DNA of 64,000 bases from Triglochin maritima (taxonomy: Eukaryota; Streptophyta; Magnoliopsida; Alismatales; Juncaginaceae): NCBI GenBank assembly GCA_963682175.1, contig OY821793.1, positions 25,193,493 to 25,257,492 on the forward strand, written 5' to 3'. Below, in pieces: positions 1 to 10,565 of the stretch (position 1 is its first letter; each line of letters opens with the position of its first letter). The notes beneath the pieces were generated by a model. The model was not told the DNA's origin and made no database searches. It saw only the letters and a program-made list of their open reading frames with translations. The position numbers and the translations under genes are program-made.

Positions 1-124
1 AATTCATACACTTTTCTATTCTAGCATAGAACACTCCCAACAGACAAGATCGACAGAGCCGACTTATGTATACACAGGTAATAAGATGGTCAAAACCAGT
101 CCCGACCAAGCCAAAAGTGATTAC

Positions 125-3100
125 TCACACAGAGGTCTTGGCAGCAAGGTGGATGAGAGCCCTCTTGTGGTACAAGGTGCGAAGCTTCTTGTACCTTTGG
201 ATGAAAGTTGTCATGTCAATATCACCAGCAAGAAATTGCCTTTGCAACGCTTCAGATTCATCGTCTGTCTTCTCCATCAGATCTGAGCAAACAACATGAC
301 CATCAGCGAAATGTGTAAGGGAAAAAATATTTCGTTCAAGAGAGGAATCTAGTCCCAACATTGGAAGATTTTTCTTTTTGATGATTTTGTTCATCTACTC
401 TAGCATCCCTGGACTCTGTATATGTCTGCATTTTCATGAATTGAAAGAAGTGATCCTATGATCATCCTCTCTACCTGCTAAGTTTTTTTACAAAGTTGGA
501 AACTTGGATCATTCAGATAGGGTTGGGCACGTCAGAAGCCCAACTGACTCAATTTTGCAAGGAAAAAAAACTTAATGAAAGGAAGAATACTACACGTCAC
601 ATGGCAAAACACTTGCATCCTCTCGTCTAATTTTCTCTAGATGAGTGACTGTTGTATGGCACAAAGGGAATACACAAAATCGGATCAATGTGGTAAAATA
701 AAAGGAAATAAAAATGAGTCACACCAAGGTTTTACTAGTTGCACCAACTTTCTCGTCGATTTCTCAAAATGTTGACTTTTTTAATCTAAAATGTTAATAC
801 TTAATACTTATGCTCCAAAGAAGAAAAATAGAAGAATAAAACCATGGTAATTTTTTGTCCATTTCCACTGTGTCAAAAATTAAGTTGTTTTTTGACATTT
901 GAAGCATCATGGACTATATCAAAGGGTTATTTAAACGATATGCATTTCTTTTATTGTGAAATTGCAGATGGTCAATTGTATTTGCATCATTTGGGTCAAT
1001 TGGAAACAATCTCACTGTTTTACAGTGGTAGGGTTGCGTACATCCGACCCCCCCCCCCCCCCCCCCCCCTACCTCGCTTAAGGCGGGAGCCTCTTCTGAG
1101 GCATTGGGGTTATGTTGATGTTGATGTCAAATCCGAAGTCATGACTTCCTAAAACACTAATTGAAATACAAACCAAATGCAGTTTGACATACTTTAGTAC
1201 CAAACATAATGAACCAGACTATCCACTTACCATGCAACTTCTGGAGTATAGATGGTGGAGAATAAAACCTTAAAATTTCCTCCTTTTGTCTCTCCAACTC
1301 ACTTAACTTCTCTTGAGCAGCAGCGAGTTCAGTGGTTCGAATAATCATACACTAGAAAAAAAATAAAAAACAATCAGTTAAATTTCTTGGGCAAAAATGA
1401 AAAATGCAATGGTGAATATGATCTACCTGGTTATGAAGCTCCATTATTCGAGGCTCTTTTTCCAGATTCTCCTCTACAAGCATAGGCAAAGGATAAGTTT
1501 TAAGAATAATGCTGATTATGTATATAAATACAGTTGAAAAAGAGAGGAAAGTACAGACTTACTAGCAAGTTGCAGGGTTTCCTTTCGAAGTTCATCGCGT
1601 ATCTGATTGTCCACAAAGACAGTGTAAGTACTTGTCATAGCTAAAAAAAAGTAGGGTAAATGACTTCTTTAAGAGGCGTAAAGAATTTTTGTTTATAAAG
1701 GAAAATGAAGCAATGATAAAGAGAATTCGCAAATTCAGAGAGAACATAACAAGCTAGAGTTGGCACATCAATAAATAAGCATCTGCCTTCCTAACATAGT
1801 GACCGGATGTTGTGATCGGGCAATTGGATTCAGAAATTTGTTGTTCAGTTTGGTGGGGGGGGGGGGGGGTTGGGAGAGGTGGAGCATGGTGCAAATTCAC
1901 TAAGAGTGATTGCAACTGCATATATGCGTAAAGCAACCACCAACCAAACTTTTACCGGTTAAACCTGTTTGAGCTGCAAAAGATTAGAAGGTTGAATCAT
2001 TGTGTTTCTGGCTGACCCAAGGCCAATTAACGACTAATCAACCTGACTTTGAATCATAGGTCCCTAAGATTCCCAGTTATTTATAACCAATTGTAGCAGC
2101 TAATCGAACCATTTCAATGGTCAAGGTGAGTGTTAGGGGCAAGATTAACATGAGCGCAAGTAGTGAAGAAAGACTTGAAGGATTGAATATAAGCAAATAC
2201 GACAGTAGATAAGAGCACATGAACAAAGCGACTCATGTTGGAACCATGATCCTAGATGACTTCCAGTCTTAGTCCAGCCAAACTATTTTGGGATTGAAGT
2301 GTAGAGTGTTGTGGTTGTCGTTGTCGTTGTAAGGTGAGAACACCATCCAATTGAAAAAAAGAAGTAACTTTTGATTCATTGTGGATTCTAACATCTACCT
2401 CACCGATGAAAGTGAGGCTTGTCAATATGCAATGATACCCAAGTGAGATCCCTTATGAATTAAGTTATGAATGCACGTGATCTCTATTTTTTGGTGCAAT
2501 ATACCATTTTTACAACAACAAAAAACATACAGAATATAACACGGCTTAACATGAAAATATGTGAGAGATCAAAGGAATAGTCCCGGGTGATCATCATGGA
2601 AATAAAAACCATTCATGGCTATAATAGAGCATAAACAAAGAAACATACACTGTTTTGGGTCTTCACTTGATCGAGTGATTGAAAAAATGTTTGATATGCA
2701 TCCTGGTCATTCAAGAGCTTCCTTAGCTCATCCACACTGCAGTGGCCAAAAAATGAAGGAAAGCATGTTGAAATTGAGATAAAGTCCCAGCCAATAAACA
2801 GAAAAATGGAAATGAAAGCTTATTTATGCATTATCAAGTCGGACATATATATCCGATCTAAATAAAAATATTTTCAACTTCTATTCCACAATACACCTCA
2901 CTACTTGCAATCTCAGCCAATTCTCACAGTACCTGTCATCCAGCATTGACATTCGGACACCACCAATGTACCTGCTACCAACTATGATATTCAATAAGCA
3001 CACTACCACATTCATCGAGGCCTCAATTGCAACTAACTGCCGTTAAACAAAATTACATCCCACATGTTTATCCAAGGGCAGCATATCTCGTTAATACATT

Positions 3101-5098
3101 ATGCTACTTTTAACATGATAACTGTTGGTAATTATATTCTCATCGATCTCAGTTTGACCGTTTCTGTAATATTCTTTCTGGTTCGGCTTGCCAAGATATA
3201 GCTAGGCCAGTTGACAGGAGCGGCGATCAGTAACTGGGTTTGAGCGCTGGCCGGTGATCTCCAAGTTGTGAAATGTAGTATCATTTCATGTAATTGAGCG
3301 CGAGCTCTTCTATATCACCAGCAAGGTTCGGATGGGCGGTCGCCTAGGCGACATGTGCTGTGCACAACACATAGCAACGGCTAGTGTTCTAGTTGTTGCT
3401 ACGGTAGCCACGAATTTTTATTTTTTAAATGTTTTTAACCCTCCCCCTCCAAGTGCATCGAGTTCTGAAGCTTTCCAGGATGTCGATGAAGACTTCATTG
3501 CGACCGATGATGAAGAAACTGACGAGGAGGACGTCTACGTTGGCGATCCAAATGAATCGGAGGAAGAGGACGATACTGAAGTTCCTAATTGGACTTTAGA
3601 ACAATGTGTCCAATTGAATGACTAGAAGTCTAGGACACTTGTATGGTGATTTTTTGTCTTCTAAATTGTATTACAAACTCTAGCATTAATAAAATAAAAA
3701 CCTAAGTGTTTGAGTGGGTAAAGGAGGTACCTAGTGAGACTTTGGTTGGTGAACTAGATGTCTTTTTGAAAGCCAAATATGTAAGGTTTGTTTCTATAAT
3801 TTTTGGGCATTTTTCCCGATTTTTTCCTTGTTTTTTAATTAAAACAAAAAAAATGAAAAATTGGGTCGCCTAGCACTGGGCGACCGCACAATCGCCTAGG
3901 CGTTACCTGAGCATTGATCACCAGTTTGCCATACTAAGCATTATTTTGGTTTTGAAATAGATGTTAAGTCAAGAATAATTTAGCAAGGAACAACATAATA
4001 GTATGTAAAAATGGTGATAAAGAGTGACCTTTTGTCTTTCAACTTGGCAATTACTCCAGCTGCTTCAGCAGGTGAAGGCTGTCCACGTGAAGGAGTCTGT
4101 AATCCATCTCTGTGGTGCATACTGGTAGTGCTTGTCGAGAAACTGCCAGGTGTAGATGGGCGTGAAGAACCAGGAGATGAACCAGCAGCAGACGGAGGAG
4201 GGTACCATGAATGTGAGGGCATATCCTGCAGATTTTGCTGACTCTGCTGGTCCTGACCACCACTATGCGAAATGTAGTATCATTAGAAAAAGACAAACTG
4301 AAACCAACTTAGCGGTGTAGTTAAAAAAAAATACGCTCCAAATTAATCTGCAATCCTATGACAGCATTTCTGGTTTATATTGAACTCCTTTAAGACCAAA
4401 ACCGCATTAATATTACACATACTCGTGTTAGACCTGGTTAGAACCAAAACCTCGTCAATATTACACACATCCGTATGATGTATCGGATTCATTTCGAACA
4501 AAATTCGCATCAACATTATGCATGGTAATGTTAGGAGATATTCCACACAGCAGCTGAATTAAAAAATTAAACTTCGTTGGGAGTACTTGAACAAGGCCCG
4601 TGGTTTCCATCCTTCACAGACCAAGTGCTAAACACTTGAAATGGCATCTCCTACAATGCAACAAAACAAGCCCACAGGCCACAACACTTCCTACACCATA
4701 ATTGTACAGAAAACAACCACGTCGAAAATAACCACATACTCGTGTTCCGAAATGTCCCGCAAAGCAAAACCATCGAAAACTGAACAGTGCGTATTTTTGT
4801 ATTTGAACTTAAAATCTCTATCTTCAAAATTCATTGACACTTGAGCATGGACTCTTAACTATTCCCTTCCATTGCTCGACAACCAGAGCTAAACACATGA
4901 TATTCCAGCATCTACGACGCAACCAAACCCCACACAACACCTCCTACACCTTAACCCTAAACCAAACAATCGCGTCGAAAAACTCTTTATTCGATCAAAT
5001 TTTAACCTAAAAAAACCAAATTTGTCGCTAAATTTTACTATTTCGAGAACGATTCCGGGAACGTACCCAATGAAATTGGTCGGGAATTTCCACTGCAT
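125..5098 (-). CDS. VPS37: VPS37-type ESCRT-I subunit, seven coding exons
   Basis: Encodes a 239-residue VPS37 (Mod(r) domain) protein, a core subunit of ESCRT-I, which sorts ubiquitinated membrane cargo into multivesicular bodies on endosomes. Coding exons on the minus strand, in order: 5098-5067, 4262-4029, 2736-2649, 1602-1563, 1473-1427, 1351-1231, 282-125. All junctions are GT-AG and phases match; the sum is 720 nt with stop. Residues 1-75 are a Pro/Ser/Gln-rich linker; the Mod(r) coiled-coil domain follows, with recognisable blocks SVDELRKLL, KEPRIMEL, IIRTTELAAAQEKL, ERQKEEILRFYSP and YKKLRTLYHKRALIHLAAKT near the C-terminus, as in plant VPS37-1. The donor after 2649 (GT-ATGT) was preferred because it joins exons as in the family; an alternative donor (2651) with acceptor at 1640 also stays in frame and would add about 13 residues. 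A 5' UTR intron lies at about 5119-5207. Introns hold a SINE and a transposon remnant. Confidence 0.93.
855..1128 (+). repeat. SINE copy 1 (TS-like, TTG-type 3' end)
   Basis: The last 110 bases carry the signature of a TS-like plant SINE: GGTAGGGTTGCGTACATCCG, a C run, CGCTTA..GGCGGGAGCCTCTTCTGAGG, and a tail of TTG-like triplets (here TGTTGATGTTGATG). A second copy lies in the VPS50 gene and a partial third near SCPL51. It sits in the last VPS37 intron, opposite in strand to the gene. The internal C run is about 20 bases here against about 7 in copy 2. Confidence 0.75.
1855..1870. repeat. Poly-G/poly-C tract
   Basis: A run of about 15 G lies in the VPS37 intron between exons at 1602 and 2649. 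No surrounding element is recognised. The rest of this intron shows nothing else that I can name. Confidence 0.7.
3190..3925 (+). mobile_element. DNA-transposon remnant with acidic ORF
   Basis: Lies in the VPS37 intron 2736-4029. Both sides carry inverted copies of the GGTCGCCTAGGCGAC type (about 3340 and 3865-3905). Between them an ORF at 3332-3625 (97 codons) ends in a strongly acidic tail (EETDEEDVYVGDPNESEEED) followed by WTLEQC and a stop, then an AATAAAA signal. An acidic C-terminus of this kind is often seen in hAT-type transposase remnants, but no DDE or dimerisation motif is visible, so the superfamily is a guess. No convincing TSD was found. Confidence 0.4.
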
Positions 5099-5400
5099 GT
5101 TCGAATCTCCGGCAACACCTGCAAAATAAAATTAAAAAAAAAACCAAGTCAAATCAAACCACAGAAAACAACCTACGAAACCACAAACCATCCCGAGAGA
5201 TTCTTACGAGATCCCCAAATTGGACGTGGGGGGAATTGGGCGTTGTGGGGTACCGGTAGGGTCGGTTACTAGGATTTGTGGTGGTTATGAATCGGCGATA
5301 GGAAGGGGAAGGAGAGATTGGACTCGAGGATGTTAACGAGATTTCTTCCGATTGGGGATTTGGGCTTTTATGTTTACTCTCCTCTCTCTCTCGTTTGGGT
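5099..5400 (-). promoter_or_regulatory. VPS37 leader and proximal promoter
   Basis: Upstream of the VPS37 start codon a 20-nt UTR exon (5118-5099) is preceded by a good acceptor (TTTTGCAG) and, further up, a donor (CTC|GTAAGA) at 5208/5207, so the leader is split by a short intron. The region 5380-5400 reads on the minus strand as a GA-rich tract, common in plant leaders. The MULE begins only about 40 bp further out, at 5442, so the promoter is either very compact or partly supplied by the transposon end. The transcription start is inferred, not seen. Confidence 0.5.
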
Positions 5401-5594
5401 CAAGTCAAGTAACACGTTTATAAATTACTTTTGTCAAAAAAAGAAACTACTGTTCGTCGCCGGAAAACTACTTAAATCGCTCCAAAAATGACATTTTTGC
5501 CCCTAACAAATAATTAATACCGATTTCGTCCCGTGTCTTTAAACAAGGTGTTTGACTCAGTTTTACTCACATTCCCAGTACAAACACCACGAAA

Positions 5595-6240
5595 ATGTCC
5601 GACGAAGCACCAGAATCCGGCGAGGTAACGGGGGCGGAATTTTTTTTCCGACTCGGGCGTCTGGCTAGGCCGCCTCCACATAGGTGGAGGCGTGTTAGGC
5701 AGACGCCTCCACCATGGTGGAGGCGGCTAGCCAGCCGCCCGTTTTTTTTTTTTAATTTTTTGTTAAATTCAAAATTTTCAGGTTCCGTTGCAAGATTTCG
5801 GTGGTGATGGAGTAGATTACAGTGAGTTTTTTGACAGTAAAGAAATATTTACAACAATCGAGGAAGGTTGTAAATGGGCGAAACAAATTGCGAAAGGAGC
5901 CAGATTTTTTTTGGTTATATCATCGTACAAACCAAAAGCAGATAACCGGATGGATTGTTACATGAGGAGGACGAAATCTGAAGACAGGAATCCCGCGCAG
6001 CAGTTTCTCAGAGAGGCAGTGCAACATAAGTATTTGCATTGGATTGTGGCAGATGAAGAAACTAATGTCTTGACTCACGCATTTTTGGCACATCCGACTT
6101 CAGTTCAGTTGTTGCGTACATACCCATTCGTGATCTGTATGGATTCGACGTATAAGACGACCAAGTACAAGATGCCTTTGTTTGAGATGGTTGGGGTTAC
6201 TCCAACAAATATGAATTTCCTCGTCGGATATGCTATCTAA
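5595..6240 (+). pseudogene. MULE transposase N-terminal fragment
   Basis: Exon 1 (5595-5624, MSDEAPESGE) ends in GAG|GTAACG; exon 2 starts at 5782 after TTTTCAG and reads in frame to a stop at 6240. Exon 2 contains a FAR1/MULE-type N-terminal region and the start of the MULE transposase fold: a block with HAFLAHPTSVQLLRTYP followed by VICMDSTYKT, where the Asp is expected to be the first catalytic acidic residue. The reading frame stops at FLVGYAI, so the remaining catalytic residues and the SWIM zinc finger are missing. The intron of this gene carries the CCATGG-centred palindrome block. Normal members of the family continue into an OTU domain, which is found just downstream here; an internal deletion most simply explains the gap. 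Mobilisation by this copy is not expected. Confidence 0.8.
5642..5742. repeat. GC-rich palindrome block, CCATGG core (MULE left side)
   Basis: A cluster of inverted repeats built from GCCTCCACC/ATGG/TGGAGGC units inside an AT-rich surrounding. It lies in intron 1 of the transposase gene. The same unit type recurs in the element at 60483-61771. Confidence 0.8.
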
Positions 6241-6324
6241 TATATATTAGTAATCTAAATGGGGTTGAATATATTATCTCCTAATTTTGTTGTTTTAATG
6301 AATTGTTATTTACCTATCTTACAG

Positions 6325-6932
6325 TGTCCGGACGGGTTGACGTGGACAACTTCCCATATAATGATAGACGGTCAGGAATCATTTTGCCATTTCTGCATAG
6401 GTGGAATGACGTACGTGCTGATGGCAACTGTGGATTTCGATGTGTTGCCGATGTCTTTCATGGTGGTCAGGAGAACTGGTCGTACGCCCGTCGTGCGATT
6501 TCTAATGAGATAGGTGCACATCCTATTTATGAGACAGTCTATTTCGGCCATGTGAGAGAGGCTCGTCAACGAATTGATTGGGGCGGGGGAGGTTGTGGCG
6601 AGGATCATTATATGGAGGTTTGGTCCGACTTGTTTCCTATTGCGAATTTTTACAAGTGTGCGGTCATGTATTTCGCAGTGGGAACGGATGGTTCGTTGTT
6701 CCCGTGTCTTACTGTTCTACCCTGGGAGTGTCCCTCTACCATGACGAGGCATGTCAGAGAGTTGGTCATTGCTCATTTAGGGAGTTACGCTCATTTTATT
6801 CGTTTGGAATTACTTGATGATTTCCCAGTACCACCTATAGCGACCTTATGGTATCAAATGCGAGATGAGAGTGTTGTTGGATGGGAGGATCAGTACCAAA
6901 GTAGGATGGAGTATTGGAACCGGTTACGTTGA
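6325..6932 (+). CDS. OTU-type cysteine protease domain of a MULE
   Basis: An open frame from an acceptor-like TTACAG at 6324 to a stop at 6932. The motif DVRADGNCGFRCVADVFHG contains the OTU catalytic D-G-N-C block (Cys within NCGFR), and the end PPIATLW...W...Y..RM matches the C-terminus of plant MULE proteins in which a transposase is fused to an OTU domain. A His expected in the C-terminal part falls in the segment HFIRLEL, the usual position for the catalytic His. The frame is uninterrupted for about 200 codons although the transposase part upstream is deleted. Whether it is transcribed on its own is unknown; an ATG exists in frame at 6303. OTU proteins cleave ubiquitin chains; the substrate of this transposon version is unknown. 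Confidence 0.75.
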
Positions 6933-7209
6933 TTGTAATTTGTAATGTTTTGTAATGTATAATATATCGTGTATTTGTACTTATATCGTGTTGTTTTTTT
7001 ACCGTATTTTAAATTTAAATATTATTTCATATCTAAAGAAATAAGTTGAAAATCTTTTCGTGAAAAATAAATATTAAAAAATACGATAGTCAAAGAAATA
7101 TGTAGAAGATATGTTCGTCAGAAATAAATAATAAGAGTACACAAATAAACATAAGCATATACCAACAAATGTACTAACAGTGCAACAAACGAAAGTAAAA
7201 GCAAGACAA

Positions 7210-7850
7210 CTACAGCTCAGCATCTGAATCATGGTCTGCAATGCCCAACTGGCTGTTCCAATCCTCGATCAGGCGATCCCAATCTGTACATGCAAGTCTC
7301 GTCGCCTCACTCGCAAGAACGGCTGCGTACACCGTATCGCCCTACTCATCCACTGTATGTAAAATAAAAATTAGCGTACAATAACAAAATATACTTTACA
7401 ATTAAATATAAAATTAGATAAACTTACCGCATCGGCACATGTCTTATCCAGTGCTCTCTCCGGTCTCGGAATGATACCGCGTACGAGTAGTGGATGTGAG
7501 CACCTACCGAACTACTGCAAATAATCTGGAGCACAAGTGGAGGGGTCGCGGCTACGACTCAGATCGGCCAGGTGTAGTCGTCCTAGTCTCGGAAATGTCC
7601 TCCAAACCGATTCCGCAGACGAAACGCTGTGCTTGACGTCGTACATCGTGGCAGTCGCAGACCGTACTGCATGCTCGGGCGTCGGAATGTCAACCGGGAT
7701 CACCTGAACGTAGCCTAACTGACGTAACACGCGATCAGGTATATAAGGCTCTGTGATATCCCTATAACGAATAATGCCGGCAAATGTAGTCCTCGGCACA
7801 GCTACAGCAGGATCGGGACCGTACGGTAACCACTCCACCTAAACGTTTAT
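7210..7850 (-). pseudogene. Plant mobile domain (MAIN-like) pseudogene
   Basis: Read on the minus strand, 7838-7512 encodes a block with WLPYGPDP, then IPDRVLRQLGYVQVIP, both typical of the plant mobile domain (PMD, MAIN/MAIL1-like, also carried by transposons). The frame is stopped by TAG after DYLQ where the family has Trp (TGG to TAG), then continues as FGRCSHPLL. A donor (GCG|GTAAGT, about 7428) and a last exon to a TAG at 7210-7212 follow; that exon has a further stop near its start. At least two breaks make it a pseudogene. It runs antisense to the OTU ORF, tail to tail. Confidence 0.65.
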
Positions 7851-7999
7851 ACGTTAGGTGGCCCCAAGTCGTATCGGCCCCCATCGTCACTGTCGTCGTG
7901 ACTCCTCGCCTCATCTGAATCATCCTCGTCGTCGAAAGACTCTCCAGGTGTCTGACGACGACGTAACAGATCTCTCTCTCTCCTAACTGAAGCAGAAAT

Positions 8000-8393
8000 A
8001 CCACGTGTACGTGGATGACGAGGACCTGACTCGTCTGCTATACTACGTACCGGGCGTAAGGGAATTGATTTCCCTTTTCCTCCACGGTAACCCGATGACT
8101 ATTAATTCAATTTTAAAATACAAATTTATTAATGATTTTACTAAAACAATTAAACTAATTATTAACTTAATAATCGATTTATTTAGCAATTATCACAATT
8201 AATCAATAATCCGTTACTAAAATCGTACACAACTAATTACTAACATAATAATCAATTTATTTATTAATTAACACATTTTATAATTAATAAACGATTATCT
8301 AAACTAATTTAACTCATCATTAACATAATATTCAATTTATTTAAATTTTATCACAATTTATAATCAATTTAAAAAAAATTAAAAAAACAAATC
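8000..8393. other. AT-rich stretch, nothing recognised
   Basis: Strongly AT-rich (ATTAATTTATTAAT-like) DNA between the PMD pseudogene and the GC-rich block. No coding or structural feature is visible. Confidence 0.5.
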
Positions 8394-8535
8394 CAGGCGT
8401 CTGCGGGAGACGCCTACCCTACGTGGTAGGCGTCTGTCGGAGACGCCTGCCCTACGTGGGAGACGTCTCCCGCAGACGTCTGTGCCATGGGTCGGGCGAC
8501 CGCGGGATCCGCCCGACCCAACGAACGGGTGGTCG
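8394..8535. repeat. GC-rich palindrome block (MULE right side)
   Basis: Inverted repeats of AGGCGTCT/AGACGCCT and GGGTCGGGCG..CGCCCGACCC around short cores, about 140 bp, followed by inverted GTCGCGGGATCC units. Similar in design to the left block but different in sequence. Confidence 0.7.
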
Positions 8536-8539
8536 CGGG

Positions 8540-9130
8540 ATCCACATCATTTTAAGGTCGATATTGGAAAAAATTCTAAAAAATCAAAACAATTAGAAAA
8601 ATATATTTTCAAAAAATAATAATTAAAAAGATTAAAACTAATTTTAAAAAAATCAAAACAAAAAAATATCTTTAAAAACGTGCTCTCTCACAACGACCAC
8701 GTCATCACGACCGAGTCGTTAGGGGTTGTCTGGCCAGGATGACCCCCGTTATGTCTTACGACCATCTTTAGTCATGACCTGGATGACCTTGTCATGAGTT
8801 TTCTTTCTCTTCTCTTTCTTCCAAATCAATTTTCTCTCTATTCCACATCGGTTTTCTCTCTCCCCAACCCACTTTCTTCTATTTCCTACAATATTCATCT
8901 CTTAACCACAACCTACTACAACTCATTTCTTTCATCCACATCATTTTTGAGGCGATCTTGGAAAAATTCTAAAAATAAAAACAACTAGAAAGCGTATTTA
9001 AAAAAAAGATTAAAACTAATTTTAAAAAAAATCAAAAAAAACTTTAAAAAATATTTTCTATCACAACAACCCGGACGACCGGGTTGTCAAGGGTCATCTG
9101 GCCGAGACGACCCCCGTTACGGGTGGTCTA
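8540..9130. repeat. Direct duplication (about 190 bp, 400 bp apart)
   Basis: The block starting CACATCATTTT.. at 8543 and ending near GGCC..GACCCCCGTTA (about 8755) recurs diverged at 8938-9120. Both copies end in a similar segment with GACCGAGTCGTT/GACGACCGGGTTGT. I infer an old tandem duplication or two copies of one small element; the family is not recognised. Confidence 0.55.
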
Positions 9131-9232
9131 AGGGGTGGTAAGAATTTAGTTTTGGTGATCAGAATTAGTAACGACGATATGTACTTTATAAAGTCGAACG
9201 GTTGGTGGTAATCTTGACGTAGTACATTTGCC

Positions 9233-9465
9233 TAGGGGTGAGCTTCCGGTCCGGACTGGACCAGAATTTTTTCCAGGGTCCGGACCGAAGACCGGACTGG
9301 ACCGGATGACTTTGGACCGATGACCGGACCAGACTGATCCGGTCCAAAAACGGTTTTTTTTTAAAATAAAAAAACGAAAATCAGACCGGTCCATACCAGA
9401 TCGAACCGAAATTTCAAAAAGTTCTGAACCGGAACCCGGACCGGATTGTGTTATGCTCACCCCTA
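9233..9465. mobile_element. hAT-type MITE, 233 bp, 8-bp TSD
   Basis: Ends are TAGGGGTGAGC and its exact reverse complement GCTCACCCCTA. Both are directly flanked by CATTTGCC (9225-9232 and 9466-9473), a perfect 8-bp target duplication as made by hAT transposases. The inside is rich in CCGGACC/GGTCCGG units. A diverged piece of the same family lies at 43450-43525. Confidence 0.85.
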
Positions 9466-9909
9466 CATTTGCCCATCAAGGTTAACATGACAGTGCTGGA
9501 TTCGAGTGCCTGTTGGCCTAACTCCTCGTTATGCAATAATACCTCTAGGTAGAATCCAACACGTTGGGAGGAACATATTTTTTAAAGCTCTCACCTATCT
9601 AACAAAGGCGATATGTATTGTGTTGCAAACGGTGTATCATTTGTTATTCTTTGGTTTTTAGCGGAAGTCAGGTAAGTCAACCTAAGATGTTAAGTTACAA
9701 AATATCATTGAAAATCCACTCTTTAGTTTTTCATAAGAACCAATTGCACCATGAAAGTCGAATTCCTTTTGTCGCTTACAAACCAATTACACTCTAACGG
9801 GAACTGATGTATAAAGTGTTCTTTTTTCTATCAATCATCTTTAATTTAAAAAACGTTGGGTAAACTACCACACACATTACCCATTCCAACTCTTAAACCA
9901 CATGGACTT

Positions 9910-10264
9910 TGAGGTATTTGGTTGGTCTACCATCTCAACAAAACTTAAACGCTTAGGTGAAGAGTAACAGATTCAACTCTATTATAGAATGTTTCACACA
10001 ATTTGTGTTTAACAATGTGTGACTATTTTCTCAACACTCTCCCACACGCGTGACCAGGATTATTTTTCCGTGTCTTCTCGTGGACAATATAGGTTGGAGT
10101 GGGCCTCCACAGGTCAATCGACCCGCTCTGATACCATGTTAAATTTGGTTGGTCCACCACCTCAACAAAACCTAAACACTTAGGTGAAGAGTAATGAATT
10201 CAACTCTATTATAGAGTGTTGCAAACAATTTTGTGTTTAACAATGTGTAACTATTTTCTCAACA
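9910..10264 (-). mobile_element. TRIM retroelement, 355 bp
   Basis: Two direct repeats of about 127 bp (9910-10036 and 10137-10264) run, on the minus strand, from TGTTGAG to CA. Next to the right copy lies TGGTATCAGAGC (minus strand, 10136-10125), the classic primer-binding site for initiator tRNA-Met. Next to the left copy a purine tract (GTGTGGGAGAG on the minus strand) fits a polypurine tract. The internal part is only about 100 bp and non-coding, which defines a terminal-repeat retrotransposon in miniature. No matching 5-bp TSD is seen. Confidence 0.8.
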
Positions 10265-10565
10265 ATTATACTCAATAATTTTTCGATTTGCAACACCTAG
10301 CTCCTTTCTCCATTGTTTTAATTAATATTGTTTATGTTGGTACAGTAACCCTCAATAATTCTATTGGTTTTTCGATATATTCAATGTTATTTCTATTGTT
10401 TCCGATGAATACTTATATTTTTAATATTTTGACAAAATGAATTTTAAAATTACATCATATTTTGTCAAAAATGCATCATGTAGGTATCAAATTTATATTA
10501 GACGCAACATACAAATTCAAATAAAATGCCACCTAATTTCACATTCAATTCGACTAACTAGGGTT
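10265..10565. other. AT-rich spacer, nothing recognised
   Basis: About 300 bp of AT-rich DNA between the TRIM and the solo LTR. No feature is seen. Confidence 0.5.

Larger units (their letters stand above)
5442..8530 (+). mobile_element. Mutator-like element (MULE), internally deleted
   Basis: The left 190 bases (5442-5640) are closely related to the inverted right end of the complete element at 60483-61771, which defines this as the same MULE family with a long TIR. Inside follow a transposase N-terminal part, an OTU-like ORF, and on the opposite strand a plant mobile domain pseudogene. GC-rich palindromes lie near both sides (5642-5742 and 8394-8520). The matching right TIR is not visible, so the right limit is only approximate and the element is probably truncated there. 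Confidence 0.7.

Noticed and set aside
844..1152. 102-codon ORF with a Pro run
   Set aside because: It covers a SINE; the Pro run is translated from the poly-C tract. The same frame recurs in the second SINE copy.
1563..1640. Longer VPS37 exon (acceptor at 1640/1641, donor at 2651)
   Set aside because: It is in frame but adds about 13 residues not found in the family; the 1602 acceptor with the 2649 donor restores the family sequence with a better donor. Kept as a possible alternative isoform.
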